From Saccharopolyspora gloriosae (GTDB lineage Bacteria > Actinomycetota > Actinomycetes > Mycobacteriales > Pseudonocardiaceae): a stretch of DNA of 64,000 nucleotides. Below the pieces are notes generated by a model, which was given only the letters and a program-made list of their open reading frames with translations, was not told where the DNA came from and made no database searches. The DNA lies in the NCBI RefSeq assembly GCF_014203325.1, contig NZ_JACHIV010000001.1, positions 1,365,501 through 1,429,500 of the forward strand, in the 5' to 3' direction. The position numbers were made by a program, and so were the translations under genes. Within the stretch, counting starts at the first letter, position 1. Each line of letters starts with the position of its first letter. Of this stretch, positions 17,280 to 25,837 are shown one piece after another.

Positions 17280-19082
17280 TCAGGTGTAGATGGCCTCGAT
17301 GTCCTGGGCGTGGTTCTCCGCGACCTTGTTGCGCTTGAGCTTCATGCTCGGGGTCATCTCGCCGGTGGCCTCGGTGAAGTCCTTCGCCAGGATGCGGAAC
17401 TTCTTGATCGCCTCGGCGCGGGACACCGCCTTGTTGGCCTCGTCGATGGCCGACTGCACGTCGGCGTGCACCTCGGGGTCGTCGACGAGCTCGGTCAGCG
17501 GCGTGTCGGCGGAGCGGTTGTGGTTGTTCAACCAGGCAGGCAGGAACTCCGGGTCGAGGGTGACCAGCGCGCCGATGAACGGCTTCTTGTCGCCGACGAC
17601 CATGCACTGGCTGATCAGCGGGTGCGCCCGCAGGTGGTCCTCCAGCACGGCCGGGGCGACGTTCTTGCCGCCCGCCGTCACGATGATCTCCTTCTTGCGG
17701 CCGGTGATCCGCAGGTAGCCCTCGTCGTCGAGGGAACCGAGGTCGCCGGTGTGGAACCAGCCGTCCTGCAGCGATTCCTTCGTGGCGGTCTCGTTGTTCC
17801 AGTACCGGCGGAACACCACGTCGCCCTTGATGAGCACTTCGCCGTCCTCGGCGACCCGGATGCTGGTGCCGGGGATCGGCCGGCCCACGGTCCCGATCTT
17901 GAAGCCCTCTTCGACGTTGACGGCCGCGGCGGCGGTGGTCTCGGTGAGCCCGTAGCCCTCCAGCACCGGCACGCCGACCCCGCGGTAGAAGTGCGCGAGC
18001 CGGTCGCCCAGCGGCGCCCCGCCGGAGACCGCGCCCAGGCAGCGCCCGCCCAGGGCGCCGCGCAGCTTGCCGTAGACGAGCTTGTCGAACACGAAGTGCT
18101 TGGCGCGCAGGCCCAGCCCGGGGCCGCCCGCGTCGAGCGCCTGGCTGTAGGCCACGGCGGTCTCCTCGGCGGCGTCGAAGATCCGGCCCTTGCCGTCGCC
18201 GTGGGCCTTCTGCTTCGCGGTGTTGTAGACCTTCTCGAACACCCGCGGCACGGCGAGGATCAGCGTCGGGCGGAACGAGCCGAGGTCGCTGACGAGGTCC
18301 TTCACGTCGCCGGTGTGCCCGAGCGTGGTGCGCGAGTAGACGCAGGCGGTGGCGATGGCGCGGGCCAGCACGTGCGCCATCGGCAGGAACATCAGCATCG
18401 AGTTGCCCTGCCGCAGCAGCTGCGGGAACACGCTCACGTCGCCGCGGACCTCGGCCAGCAGGTTGCGGTGGCTGAGCTCGCAACCCTTGGGGCGGCCGGT
18501 GGTGCCCGAGGTGTAGATGAGCGTGGCGAGCTCGTCGGCGCGGACTTCGCGGCGGCGCTCGTGGGCGGTCTGGTCGCTCACGTCGGCGCCGAGCGCGGTC
18601 AGCTCGTCGACGGCCGCGGTGGCTCCGCCGTCGGCGTCGATCTGCCAGACGTGCGCGACTTCGGGGAGCCGCTCGGCGACGGTGCCGACTTCGGCGCGGT
18701 GGGCCGAGGTCTCCACGAACGCGGCGCGCGCCCCGGAGTCGCCGAGGATCCACTCGACCTGGTCGGCCGCGGACGTCTCGTAGATCGGCACCGTGACGCA
18801 ACCGGCGGCCCAGATGGCGAAGTCGAGCAGCGTCCACTCGTAGCGGGTCCGCGACATCAAGCCGATCCGGTCGCCGTGCTGCAGCCCGGCGGCGATGATC
18901 CCCTTGGACACGGCCAGGACCTGCGCGGCGAAGTCGGCGGCCGTGACATCGACCCAGGTGCCGTCGATCCGGCGCCGGAAGCTCACGGTGCCACCGAAAC
19001 GTTCCGCGTTGGCCCACACCATGTCGGTGAGGTTCTCGTCTTCGGCCACGGCCTCAGTGGCAGGGACGCTGAACTCTCGCAC
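17280..19082 (-). CDS. fadD15: long-chain fatty-acid--CoA ligase (FadD15-like)
   Basis: The 600-residue AMP-forming ligase activates long-chain fatty acids with ATP and CoA. The phosphate loop LIYTSGTTGRPKGCELSH is near residue 190, followed by GYGLTETTAA, the hinge region GWFHTGDLG and the catalytic Lys segment MTPSMKLKRNKVAENH near the C-terminus. Length and spacing match the long-chain acyl-CoA synthetases. It is divergent from the phosphoesterase gene; a palindromic operator-like sequence lies about 53 nt upstream of its start. Confidence 0.92.
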   Translation of the reverse strand: MREFSVPATEAVAEDENLTDMVWANAERFGGTVSFRRRIDGTWVDVTAADFAAQVLAVSKGIIAAGLQHGDRIGLMSRTRYEWTLLDFAIWAAGCVTVPIYETSAADQVEWILGDSGARAAFVETSAHRAEVGTVAERLPEVAHVWQIDADGGATAAVDELTALGADVSDQTAHERRREVRADELATLIYTSGTTGRPKGCELSHRNLLAEVRGDVSVFPQLLRQGNSMLMFLPMAHVLARAIATACVYSRTTLGHTGDVKDLVSDLGSFRPTLILAVPRVFEKVYNTAKQKAHGDGKGRIFDAAEETAVAYSQALDAGGPGLGLRAKHFVFDKLVYGKLRGALGGRCLGAVSGGAPLGDRLAHFYRGVGVPVLEGYGLTETTAAAAVNVEEGFKIGTVGRPIPGTSIRVAEDGEVLIKGDVVFRRYWNNETATKESLQDGWFHTGDLGSLDDEGYLRITGRKKEIIVTAGGKNVAPAVLEDHLRAHPLISQCMVVGDKKPFIGALVTLDPEFLPAWLNNHNRSADTPLTELVDDPEVHADVQSAIDEANKAVSRAEAIKKFRILAKDFTEATGEMTPSMKLKRNKVAENHAQDIEAIYT

Positions 19083-19134
19083 CTTGAAACCTCCGATGGA
19101 ACATGAAATGTGCGCACAACCTAACGCTGATAGT

Positions 19135-19146
19135 TACTGAGCGGTA
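19135..19146. promoter_or_regulatory. possible TetR-type operator upstream of the acyl-CoA ligase gene
   Basis: TACTGAGCGGTA is an imperfect 12-bp palindrome (TAC-G--C-GTA) in the 234-nt divergent region. Lipid-metabolism genes in actinobacteria are often controlled by TetR-family proteins at sites of this kind. No regulator gene is adjacent, so the assignment is weak. Confidence 0.3.
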
Positions 19147-19316
19147 GTCCCGAGTTCTTAATACGAAACTGGTTCGACTCGTTTCGGGCCGCCCGCCCGC
19201 AGCCTGCCACGCCGGGTCCAGCGGCGCACCGGTGCCCGGCGGACTCGTTTCCGCCGGTGGCGAGGATCATGGCAGGCTGTCGCACAGGTCGGCGGAACTG
19301 CGGTGAGGAGTAGATC

Positions 19317-20105
19317 GTGCGCGTGCACGTGGTGTCCGATGTTCATGGCAACGCCGAAGCCCTGAAACGAGCCGGTGACGGCGCCGACGCGCTGCTCGTG
19401 CTCGGCGACCTGATCGACTTCGTCGACTACCACGAGCACGGCCGCGGCATCCTGGGCGCGGTTTTCGGGGCCGAGAAGGTCGCGCACTTCGCCGAACTCC
19501 GGCGCAACCACCGCGGCGCCGAGATCGGCGCCTACGCCCGCTCGCTGTGGGCGTCGCTGGACGACCCGAAGCAGGTCGTGCGAGACGCCGTCCGCGAGCA
19601 GTACGCCGCGCTGTTCGCCGCGATGAGCGCGCCGACCTACGCGATCGCGGGCAACGTTGACGAGCCCGCGCTGTGGCCCGAGTTCGCCCGCGACGGCGTG
19701 CGCTTCGTCGACGGCGAGAGCGTGGAGATCGGCGGGCTGCGGTTCGGCTTCGTCGGCGGCACCGTGCTGTCGCCGGGCGGAGTGCTGCGCAAGGACGCCG
19801 CATGGGTGCCGTACCTGCGGCCGGAGGACGAGTACGACGGAGCCGTCGCCGCCCTCGACCCGGTGGACGTGCTCTGCTCGCACCTGCCGCCCGCGGTCCC
19901 GGAACTCGTCTACGACGTCATCGCCCGCCGCCCCGAGCACGGGTCGCGCGCGCTGCTGGAGCGCATCCACCGGGATCGGCCCCGGTGGTCGCTGTTCGGG
20001 CACGTGCACCAGCCGCTGGCGCAGCGGGTCCGCGTCGGCCGCACCGAATGCGTCAACGTCGGGCACTTCAAGCGCACCGAACGCCCTTACGTGCTGCAGT
20101 GGTGA
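19317..20105 (+). CDS. metallophosphoesterase
   Basis: The 262-residue calcineurin-like phosphoesterase has the metal-binding blocks SDVHGNAEAL (near residue 5), LGDLIDFV, GNVDEPA, a His in CSHLPP and GHVHQPL. The spacing fits YfcE/Icc-type enzymes that hydrolyse phosphodiesters or phosphomonoesters; the substrate is not evident. The GTG start at 19317 has a GAGGAG ribosome site. It begins a run of plus-strand genes with the START-like and ArsA-like genes. Confidence 0.85.
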   Translation: MRVHVVSDVHGNAEALKRAGDGADALLVLGDLIDFVDYHEHGRGILGAVFGAEKVAHFAELRRNHRGAEIGAYARSLWASLDDPKQVVRDAVREQYAALFAAMSAPTYAIAGNVDEPALWPEFARDGVRFVDGESVEIGGLRFGFVGGTVLSPGGVLRKDAAWVPYLRPEDEYDGAVAALDPVDVLCSHLPPAVPELVYDVIARRPEHGSRALLERIHRDRPRWSLFGHVHQPLAQRVRVGRTECVNVGHFKRTERPYVLQW

Positions 20106-20180
20106 CCCGCCGCGGCGCGAGCGGTGGCACTCGCCCGCCGGTCGCGTCGGGGGTCGCCGCCGCCCTGTAATCTGCGCGGC

Positions 20181-20621
20181 ATGGTCGATCAGTCCACGCA
20201 CTCCATCGTGATCCAGGCAACCCCGGCCGAGATCATGGCGGTGATCTCGGACTTCGCCAGCTATCCGGAATGGGCGGAGGCGGTCAAGGAGACCGAGGTC
20301 CTCTCGACGACCGGCTCCGGCCAGGCCGAGAAGGTGCGGTTCGTGCTCGACGCGGGAGTCGTCAAGGACACCTACGTCAACGTCTACGAGTGGGCCGAGG
20401 ACGGGCTCTCGGTGAGCTGGACGCTGTCCGAAGGACAGGTGCAGAAGGCGCAGCAGGGCAGCTACCGGCTCAGCCCGCAGGGCGGCGAGACCGAGGTGAC
20501 CTACAGCCTGGCGGTGGACCTGGCGATCCCGATGATCGGCATGTTCAAGCGCAAGGCCGAAAAAATGATCATGAACACCGCGCTCAAGGAGCTCAAGCGC
20601 CGGGTCGAACCCGGTACCTGA
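20181..20621 (+). CDS. START/SRPBCC (polyketide cyclase-like) protein
   Basis: The 146-residue protein has the helix-grip fold pattern of the SRPBCC superfamily: an N-terminal strand HSIVIQATPAEIMAVISDFASYPEW, several antiparallel strands and a long C-terminal helix MFKRKAEKMIMNTALKELK. It corresponds to the Rv2185c-type proteins that sit beside an ArsA-like ATPase in actinobacteria. A hydrophobic ligand such as a lipid is likely from the fold but is not known. Confidence 0.82.
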   Translation: MVDQSTHSIVIQATPAEIMAVISDFASYPEWAEAVKETEVLSTTGSGQAEKVRFVLDAGVVKDTYVNVYEWAEDGLSVSWTLSEGQVQKAQQGSYRLSPQGGETEVTYSLAVDLAIPMIGMFKRKAEKMIMNTALKELKRRVEPGT

Positions 20622-20725
20622 GCGCCCGCCCGGCCGCTCGTCCCGCTGCCGGTCGACGCGGCCGTGCGCTGCGGCGGGAGCGGAGATCCAGTAGTACAGA
20701 GGCAGACCGGATACCCGATCCGGGC

Positions 20726-20745
20726 GCGGGGTCGTTCGACCCCGC
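20726..20745. terminator. short palindromic hairpin upstream of the ArsA-like gene
   Basis: A near-perfect palindrome with 8-9 paired bases and a 2-4 nt loop lies in the 183-nt gap between the START-like and ATPase genes. It could be a terminator or leader structure; there is no T-tail. Confidence 0.35.
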
Positions 20746-20804
20746 CTCCGCCCGGCCGTGATCAGCCCCCGATCAACGCAGCCCCGATCCCCCAGAGACC
20801 GCCC

Positions 20805-22040
20805 TTGCGCATCCTCTTGTTCACCGGAAAAGGCGGCGTCGGCAAGACGACCCTCGCCGCCGCGACCGCCGCGCGCTCGGCGGAACGCGGGCAGAAGGTG
20901 CTGGTCGTCTCCACCGACCCGGCGCACTCCCTCGGCGACGCCTTCGGCGCCGCGCTGACCGGCGAGCCCCGCGAAGTCGAACTCCGCGACGACGCGGCGG
21001 GCTCCGGTCGCCTCGCCCGGTTGCACGCCGCGGAGGTGCAGACCCGCGGGTTGCTCGACGAGGCGTGGACCGAGCTGCGCGAGCACCTGCGCACGATGCT
21101 GCTCGGCGCGGGCATCAGCGAGCTCGACGCCGAGGAGCTCACCGTGCTGCCCGGCGTCGAGGACCTCCTGGCGCTGGCCGAAGTGCACCGGCTCGCCGAC
21201 AGCGGCCTGTGGGACACCGTGATCGTCGACTGCGGCCCCACCGCCGAGACCCTGCGGCTGCTGGCGCTGCCCGAATCGCTGTCCGGCTACCTGGAGCGGC
21301 TGTTCCCCACGCACCGGCGCATGGTCCGCGGACTGCTCGCGGGGGTCGCGGGCAGCGAGAACGTGGACCGCTGGGACTCGGTGGCCGACGCGCTGGGGCG
21401 GCTCGCGGACCGGTTGCAGGCGTTGCGGGACATGCTGCTGTCCGCCGACACCTCCGTCCGGCTGGTGCTCACCCCGGAGGCGGTGGTGGCGGCCGAGACC
21501 AGGCGCACCCTGACCGCGCTGGCCCTGCAGCAGATCCGGGTGGACGGGCTGGTGGTCAACCGGCTGGTGCCGCATCCGGGTTCGGCGCGCGGCGAGGCGG
21601 CGACCTGGTTGCGCACGCGGCGCAAGGAGCAGGACGACGTGATCGCCGGGGTGCGGGCCGCCACGGAACTGCCGTTGCGCACCGTGCTGCACCGCGCGGC
21701 GGAACCGGTCGGTGCTGCCGCGCTGCTGGAACTCGGCGATGAGCTGCACGCCGACGACGAGCCGCCGCGGGCCGCCGCGAGCGCGCCCGCCATGGAGCTC
21801 GGTGGCGGTGGGCGGGCGCTGGATTCCGAGTACACGTTGCGGTTGGCGTTGCCGCTGCACGACGACGCCGACGTGGACCTGGCCCGGATCGGCGACGAAC
21901 TCGCGATCACCGTCGACGGCAGGCGCCGGCTGATCGCCCTGCCCGCGGTCCTGCGCCGCTGCACCGTGGTGGGGGCGGTGGCGGGTGATGACGGTCTGGT
22001 CGTGTCGTTCCGGCCGGACCCCGAGCAGTGGATGCGATGA
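20805..22040 (+). CDS. ArsA/GET3-family anion-transporting-type ATPase
   Basis: The 411-residue P-loop ATPase has a deviant Walker A GKGGVGKTT at residue 9, DPAHSLGDAF (switch I-like), DTVIVDCGPTAETLRLL (Walker B/switch II region) and a C-terminal beta-rich domain. It has the single-ATPase-half form of actinobacterial ArsA homologues (Rv2184c type). No arsenite-binding cysteine cluster is evident, so an arsenic role is unlikely; protein targeting or lipid/cell-wall functions have been suggested for relatives. The TTG at 20805 is chosen since the P-loop strand starts there; upstream in-frame residues look like non-coding. Confidence 0.8.
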   Translation: MRILLFTGKGGVGKTTLAAATAARSAERGQKVLVVSTDPAHSLGDAFGAALTGEPREVELRDDAAGSGRLARLHAAEVQTRGLLDEAWTELREHLRTMLLGAGISELDAEELTVLPGVEDLLALAEVHRLADSGLWDTVIVDCGPTAETLRLLALPESLSGYLERLFPTHRRMVRGLLAGVAGSENVDRWDSVADALGRLADRLQALRDMLLSADTSVRLVLTPEAVVAAETRRTLTALALQQIRVDGLVVNRLVPHPGSARGEAATWLRTRRKEQDDVIAGVRAATELPLRTVLHRAAEPVGAAALLELGDELHADDEPPRAAASAPAMELGGGGRALDSEYTLRLALPLHDDADVDLARIGDELAITVDGRRRLIALPAVLRRCTVVGAVAGDDGLVVSFRPDPEQWMR

Positions 22041-22052
22041 AGTCCCCGACCA

Positions 22053-22610
22053 GTGGATGTGGTGGACCAGATGCGTGGTGAACATCCCGATCCCGCAGGG
22101 ACGGGTGCGGCTACCGCCGAGGGCGCGCCGGGCGCGGGCGCCGGGCGGGACCGGGTGACCGAGGAGTTCCGCCTGCTGCTCGACGCGGCGGCGTGGCGTG
22201 CCGAGGAGTACCTGCGCGGCGCCGGCGGGGCCGAGCACGCCGAGCACGCCGCCGACGACGCGGACGGAACCGGCCAGGGCTCGGACCGGCGACGATCGGA
22301 ATCGGCGAGCTCGTGCGGCTGGTGCCCGATCTGCGCGGTCGTGGCGCTGCTGCGCGGTGAGCGCCCCGAGCCGACCTCCCGGTTGACCGAGCAGCTCGCC
22401 GGACTGGTCGAGCTGCTGCGGGAATCCCTCGCCGAACACGGCCGCGCGCCCGCCGAACCGGCGCCGCCGACCGCTCCCGGCGACTCCGGCGACGCCGAGC
22501 CGCCCGCTCCGAAGGTGCAGCGGATCGATGTGCGCCGGGTCCGCGGCCGGGCCGCCGCGCACGTCCCCGCAGCGGGACGGACCGCCGCGACCGGGGAGTC
22601 CGAGTGCTGA
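22053..22610 (+). CDS. hypothetical CxxC protein between ATPase and glucokinase genes
   Basis: The 185-residue acidic protein has a helical N-terminal segment (VTEEFRLLLDAAAWRAEEYL), a CGWCPIC knuckle near residue 88 that could bind a metal, a second helix (LTEQLAGLVELLRESL) and a Pro/Ala-rich tail ending in VQRIDVRRVRG. I do not recognise a function. It overlaps the next gene's GTG start, and this order is common in actinomycetes. The start is GTG at 22053 or ATG at 22071. Confidence 0.7.
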   Translation: MDVVDQMRGEHPDPAGTGAATAEGAPGAGAGRDRVTEEFRLLLDAAAWRAEEYLRGAGGAEHAEHAADDADGTGQGSDRRRSESASSCGWCPICAVVALLRGERPEPTSRLTEQLAGLVELLRESLAEHGRAPAEPAPPTAPGDSGDAEPPAPKVQRIDVRRVRGRAAAHVPAAGRTAATGESEC

Positions 22611-23566
22611 CGGTCGGCGTCGACGTCGGCGGCACCAGCCTGCGCGCCAGCGTCGTCGACCCGCAGGGCACCGTGCTGGAAACGCTGCGGGTCCCCTCCG
22701 CGGGCACCGGACCCGAGCTCGACTCGGCGATCGCCGACACCGTGCTGTGCCTGGCCGACCGGTACCCGGTGGCGGGCGTCGGGCTCGCCGTGGCCGGGTT
22801 CGTCAGCGAGGACCGGCGGGTCGTGCGGTTCGCCCCGCACCTGCCGTGGCGGCACGTGGCGGTCGCCGACAACATCGCCGCCCGCGTCGAGCTGCCGGTC
22901 GTCCTGGAGCACGACGCGAACGCCGCGGCCATCGCCGAGCAGCGCTTCGGCGCCGCCGCGGGCGCGAAGGTCGCCGCCCTCATCGCGCTCGGCACCGGCA
23001 TCGGCGGCGCGCTGGTGCTCGACGGCGACGTGTTCCGCGGTGCCCACGGCGTCGCCCCCGAACTCGGGCACCTGCGCCTCGTCCCCGGCGGCCGGGCCTG
23101 CCCCTGCGGGAAGCGGGGGTGCTGGGAGCGCTACTGCAGCGGGACGGCGCTGGCCACCACCGCGCTGGAGATGCTCGCGGAGGACTCGTCGTCCCCGCTG
23201 GCGGCGGAGGCCGCCAAGGACCCGGGCGAGATCACCGGGGAACGCGTGGCGCAGGCCGCCGAGCAGGGCGATCCGGTGGCGGCCCGCGCGGTCGGCGAAC
23301 TCGCCCGCTGGTTCGGCGAAGGATTGGCGCTGGTCGCGGACGTCTACGACCCGGAGGTCGTGGTCCTCGCCGGCGGTGTCTCCGGTTCGGCGCACCTGTT
23401 CCTGCCGGAGGCCCGCAGGCACTACGCCGCGGCGGTCACCGGTGCCGGGCACCGCCCGCTCGCCCAGGTCCGAGTGGCCAAGCGTGGCGACGAAGCGGGG
23501 ATCGTCGGAGCGGCCACCCTCGCCCGCGAGCACATCGCGAGCACGGCGCGCACCTCCACCCGCTGA
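22604..23566 (+). CDS. glk: ROK-family glucokinase
   Basis: The 320-residue sugar kinase phosphorylates glucose with ATP. It shows the phosphate loop VDVGGTSLRAS at residue 5, the ROK sequence ELPVVLEHDANAAAIAE with the catalytic Asp, GTGIGGALV, and a zinc site HLRLVPGGRACPCGKRGC. The GTG at 22604 overlaps the previous gene's stop, giving coupled translation. In Streptomyces this type also acts in glucose repression. Confidence 0.9.
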   Translation: MLTVGVDVGGTSLRASVVDPQGTVLETLRVPSAGTGPELDSAIADTVLCLADRYPVAGVGLAVAGFVSEDRRVVRFAPHLPWRHVAVADNIAARVELPVVLEHDANAAAIAEQRFGAAAGAKVAALIALGTGIGGALVLDGDVFRGAHGVAPELGHLRLVPGGRACPCGKRGCWERYCSGTALATTALEMLAEDSSSPLAAEAAKDPGEITGERVAQAAEQGDPVAARAVGELARWFGEGLALVADVYDPEVVVLAGGVSGSAHLFLPEARRHYAAAVTGAGHRPLAQVRVAKRGDEAGIVGAATLAREHIASTARTSTR

Positions 23567-23575
23567 CCGCTCGGC

Positions 23576-24019
23576 TCAGAGCTGGGCGCCGTCGTCGTCC
23601 GGGGGTGTCTTGCGCATGCGGAACAGGAGCCAGCCGATCCCGCCGCTCACCGCGACCAGGCCGATCGGCAGCGCCGCCGTGGGGCCCAGCCCCAGCAGGC
23701 CCGGCACCAGCAGCAAGGTCATCCCGATCACGACCAGGGTGATCCCGCCGATGGTCGTCACCGTCGGCCGTGGCATCGGCGGCGGCTCCGGCGGCTCGTA
23801 GTGGCCCTCGTCGGGGACGTCCGCGGGCGGCGTCCAATCCCGCGGCGCCGACTCGGCGACCTCCGGTTCGGCGGCCCGTTGCGGCTCCTCTGAGCTGGTG
23901 CGCGTCGACTCCTCGGGCCAGCGCGCCATCGGCTCGTCCCGTTCCAGGCCGGCGACGATCTCTGCGAAGGCGGCGTCGATGTCCTCAGGGCCATCGGCGT
24001 TCTCATGACGCGTGCTCAT
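23576..24019 (-). CDS. small membrane protein with acidic cytoplasmic N-terminus
   Basis: The 147-residue protein has a long acidic, Pro-rich N-terminus (about 85 residues) and two close hydrophobic helices (ITLVVIGMTLLLVPGLLGL and ALPIGLVAVSGGIGWLLF). I assign no function. The start overlaps the esterase stop as ATGA, so it is the second gene of a two-gene operon, and it converges with glucokinase 9 nt away. Confidence 0.7.
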   Translation of the reverse strand: MSTRHENADGPEDIDAAFAEIVAGLERDEPMARWPEESTRTSSEEPQRAAEPEVAESAPRDWTPPADVPDEGHYEPPEPPPMPRPTVTTIGGITLVVIGMTLLLVPGLLGLGPTAALPIGLVAVSGGIGWLLFRMRKTPPDDDGAQL

Positions 24020-24783
24020 GCTGGTTCCTCGACGCGCTCGCGGTGGATCCGGTGGACGAACTCGACGCTACCGGCGAACACCGACGGCGCGTCGTGGTCG
24101 AGGGTCGCCACGTGGAAGCTGTCCCGCAGCACGACTTCGGTGACGTCGCCGCTTCGGATGCCGTCCAGCACGATCCGGGAGTTCGCGGGTTCGACGACGT
24201 GATCGGTCGCCGAGCGCATCAGCAGCACCGGCTGCCGCACCCGGCCGAGGTCCGCGCGCACCAGCCGCCACAACCGCTGCAGGCTCGCCGCCGCGCGCAG
24301 CGGAGTCCGGTCGTAGCCGACTTCGACGGCGCCGGGCTTGGCGATGTCGCCGGCCACCCCGGCGAGGGAGGGCACCACGCGGGACAGCGCGGGCAGCAGG
24401 AACGCGTCCCGGCGCAGCGTCGTCACCGACGGGTTCACCAGCACGATCCCGGACAGCTCCGGGTGGTTCTGGGCGAGCCGCAGCGTCAGCGTGCCGCCCA
24501 TCGAGAGCCCGAACGCGAACACCGAGCGGCACCGCCCGTTCAGCTCCGCGAGTTCCCGATCGACGGCGGCGTACCAGTCGTTCCAGCCGGTGCGGTTGAG
24601 GTCCCGCCAGTCCGTGCCGTGGCCGGGAAGCCGCGGGCAGCGCACCGTGATCCCGTCGGCGGCGAGGTGCTCGCCCCAGCCCCGCATGCTCTGCGGCGTT
24701 CCGGTGAACCCGTGGCACAGCAGCACACCGATGTCCTCGGACCCGTCGTGCACGAACGGTTCGGCGCCGGGAAGAACGGGCAC
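24016..24783 (-). CDS. alpha/beta hydrolase, carboxylesterase/monoacylglycerol lipase type
   Basis: The 255-residue hydrolase has HGFTGTPQSM (oxyanion region) near residue 25, GLSMGG nucleophile elbow near 94, an Asp in MRSATDHVVEP and His in DSFHVATLDHD. It is close to the Est30/carboxylesterase group that cuts medium-chain acyl esters. It lies upstream of the small membrane protein with an overlap, and is divergent from the acyltransferase gene; a lipid-recycling role is plausible. Confidence 0.85.
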   Translation of the reverse strand: MPVLPGAEPFVHDGSEDIGVLLCHGFTGTPQSMRGWGEHLAADGITVRCPRLPGHGTDWRDLNRTGWNDWYAAVDRELAELNGRCRSVFAFGLSMGGTLTLRLAQNHPELSGIVLVNPSVTTLRRDAFLLPALSRVVPSLAGVAGDIAKPGAVEVGYDRTPLRAAASLQRLWRLVRADLGRVRQPVLLMRSATDHVVEPANSRIVLDGIRSGDVTEVVLRDSFHVATLDHDAPSVFAGSVEFVHRIHRERVEEPA

Positions 24784-24959
24784 CGCAGCCTCCCTACCGC
24801 AATCAGTCCGCCGCTACTGGTTCATCGTCGCACGCGAGGGGCCTCCGCGGGGCGATCTCCAGGTGCCTGATCCATCTCAACCGGGGTCGCATTGTGCGCG
24901 GTGACCGGGCTCCGTAACCTTGAACGAGGCATTCCGGGTGTTCAGAAAGGCAGCGGCGC

Positions 24960-25727
24960 GTGCTGTACTGGGTGATGAAGCGCATTGTGCTCGGTCCGCT
25001 CATGAGGCTGTTCTGCCGTCCACGGGTGGAGGGCGTCGAGCACGTGCCGGAGTCCGGCGCGGCGATCCTGGTCAGCAACCACGTCGCGGTCGCCGACTCG
25101 TTCTTCATGCCGCTGATGATGCCGAGGCGGGTGACGTTCCTGGCCAAGCGCGAGTACTTCACCGGCACCGGGATCAAGGGCAAGCTGCAGAAGTACTTCT
25201 TCTCCGGCGTCGGCCAGGTCCCGATCGACCGCTCCAGCGGTGCCGCCGCGCAGGCAGCCCTGGACACCGGGGTGCGGCTGCTGCAGGAGGGCAAACTGCT
25301 CGGCGTCTACCCCGAGGGCACCCGTTCGCCCGACGGCCGGCTCTACAAGGGCAAGACCGGGGTGGCGCGGATGGCGCTGGAAGCCGACGTGCAGGTGATC
25401 CCGATCGCGATGTTCGGCACCGACAAGGTCAACCCCATCGGCTCGAAGATGTGGTACCCGCACAAGGTCACCGTGAAGGTGGGCGAGCCGCTGGACTTCT
25501 CCCGCTACGAGGGCCTGGCGGGCGACCGGTTCGTGGAGCGCTCGATCACCGACGAGATCATGTACGCGCTGATGGAGCTGTCCGGGCAGGAGTACGTGGA
25601 CATCTACGCCTCGAAGGCCAAGGACGACCTCGCGGCCGAGGGCAAGCACGTCGCGGGCTGGACCGTGCAGGGCCGCTCCGAGAAGCCCGGCGGCGCCGAC
25701 CGGGTTCCCCGCTCCCAAGCGGGCTGA
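24960..25727 (+). CDS. lysophospholipid acyltransferase (PlsC-like)
   Basis: The 255-residue enzyme adds an acyl chain to a lysophosphatidate-like acceptor. It has the NHVAVAD form of the HX4D catalytic box near residue 40, a substrate motif YPEGTRSPDGRLYKG near 117 and a late IPIAMFGTDK block. A hydrophobic patch near the N-terminus suggests membrane association. The GTG at 24960 follows AAAGG. It corresponds in context to the Rv2182c-type gene. Confidence 0.9.
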   Translation: MLYWVMKRIVLGPLMRLFCRPRVEGVEHVPESGAAILVSNHVAVADSFFMPLMMPRRVTFLAKREYFTGTGIKGKLQKYFFSGVGQVPIDRSSGAAAQAALDTGVRLLQEGKLLGVYPEGTRSPDGRLYKGKTGVARMALEADVQVIPIAMFGTDKVNPIGSKMWYPHKVTVKVGEPLDFSRYEGLAGDRFVERSITDEIMYALMELSGQEYVDIYASKAKDDLAAEGKHVAGWTVQGRSEKPGGADRVPRSQAG

Positions 25728-25837
25728 GCGGGCGCGGCGCGCGGCAGCGCGAACCGGCCCGCACTAGCGACGGCCGTCGGCGGCCCGCGCCAGAGGGTCG
25801 GCCCCTGCCGGGTGAACGGCCTCTTTACGCTGGAACC

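Noticed and set aside
14497-19017. A 1506-residue open frame on the minus strand
   Set aside because: It lies antisense or out of frame to the NlpC/P60 protein, the metallopeptidase and fadD, all with clear motifs. Its translation is Arg/Gly/Ala-rich low complexity, as expected in high-GC shadow frames.
16161-19106. A 981-residue plus-strand open frame
   Set aside because: It runs out of frame through the metallopeptidase and antisense to fadD; its composition is typical of a shadow.
20690-20760. Possible tRNA gene before the ArsA-like ATPase gene
   Set aside because: The palindromic GTCGTTCGAC resembles a T-arm, but no acceptor pairing, D-arm or anticodon arm can be laid out around it.
20805-22040. 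Arsenic-resistance role for the ArsA-like ATPase
   Set aside because: No arsenite-binding cysteine set and no ars genes nearby; the context is the conserved actinobacterial START/ATPase pair.
19158-22562. A 1134-residue minus-strand open frame
   Set aside because: It is antisense to the phosphoesterase, START-like, ArsA-like and CxxC genes and shows no domain motif.
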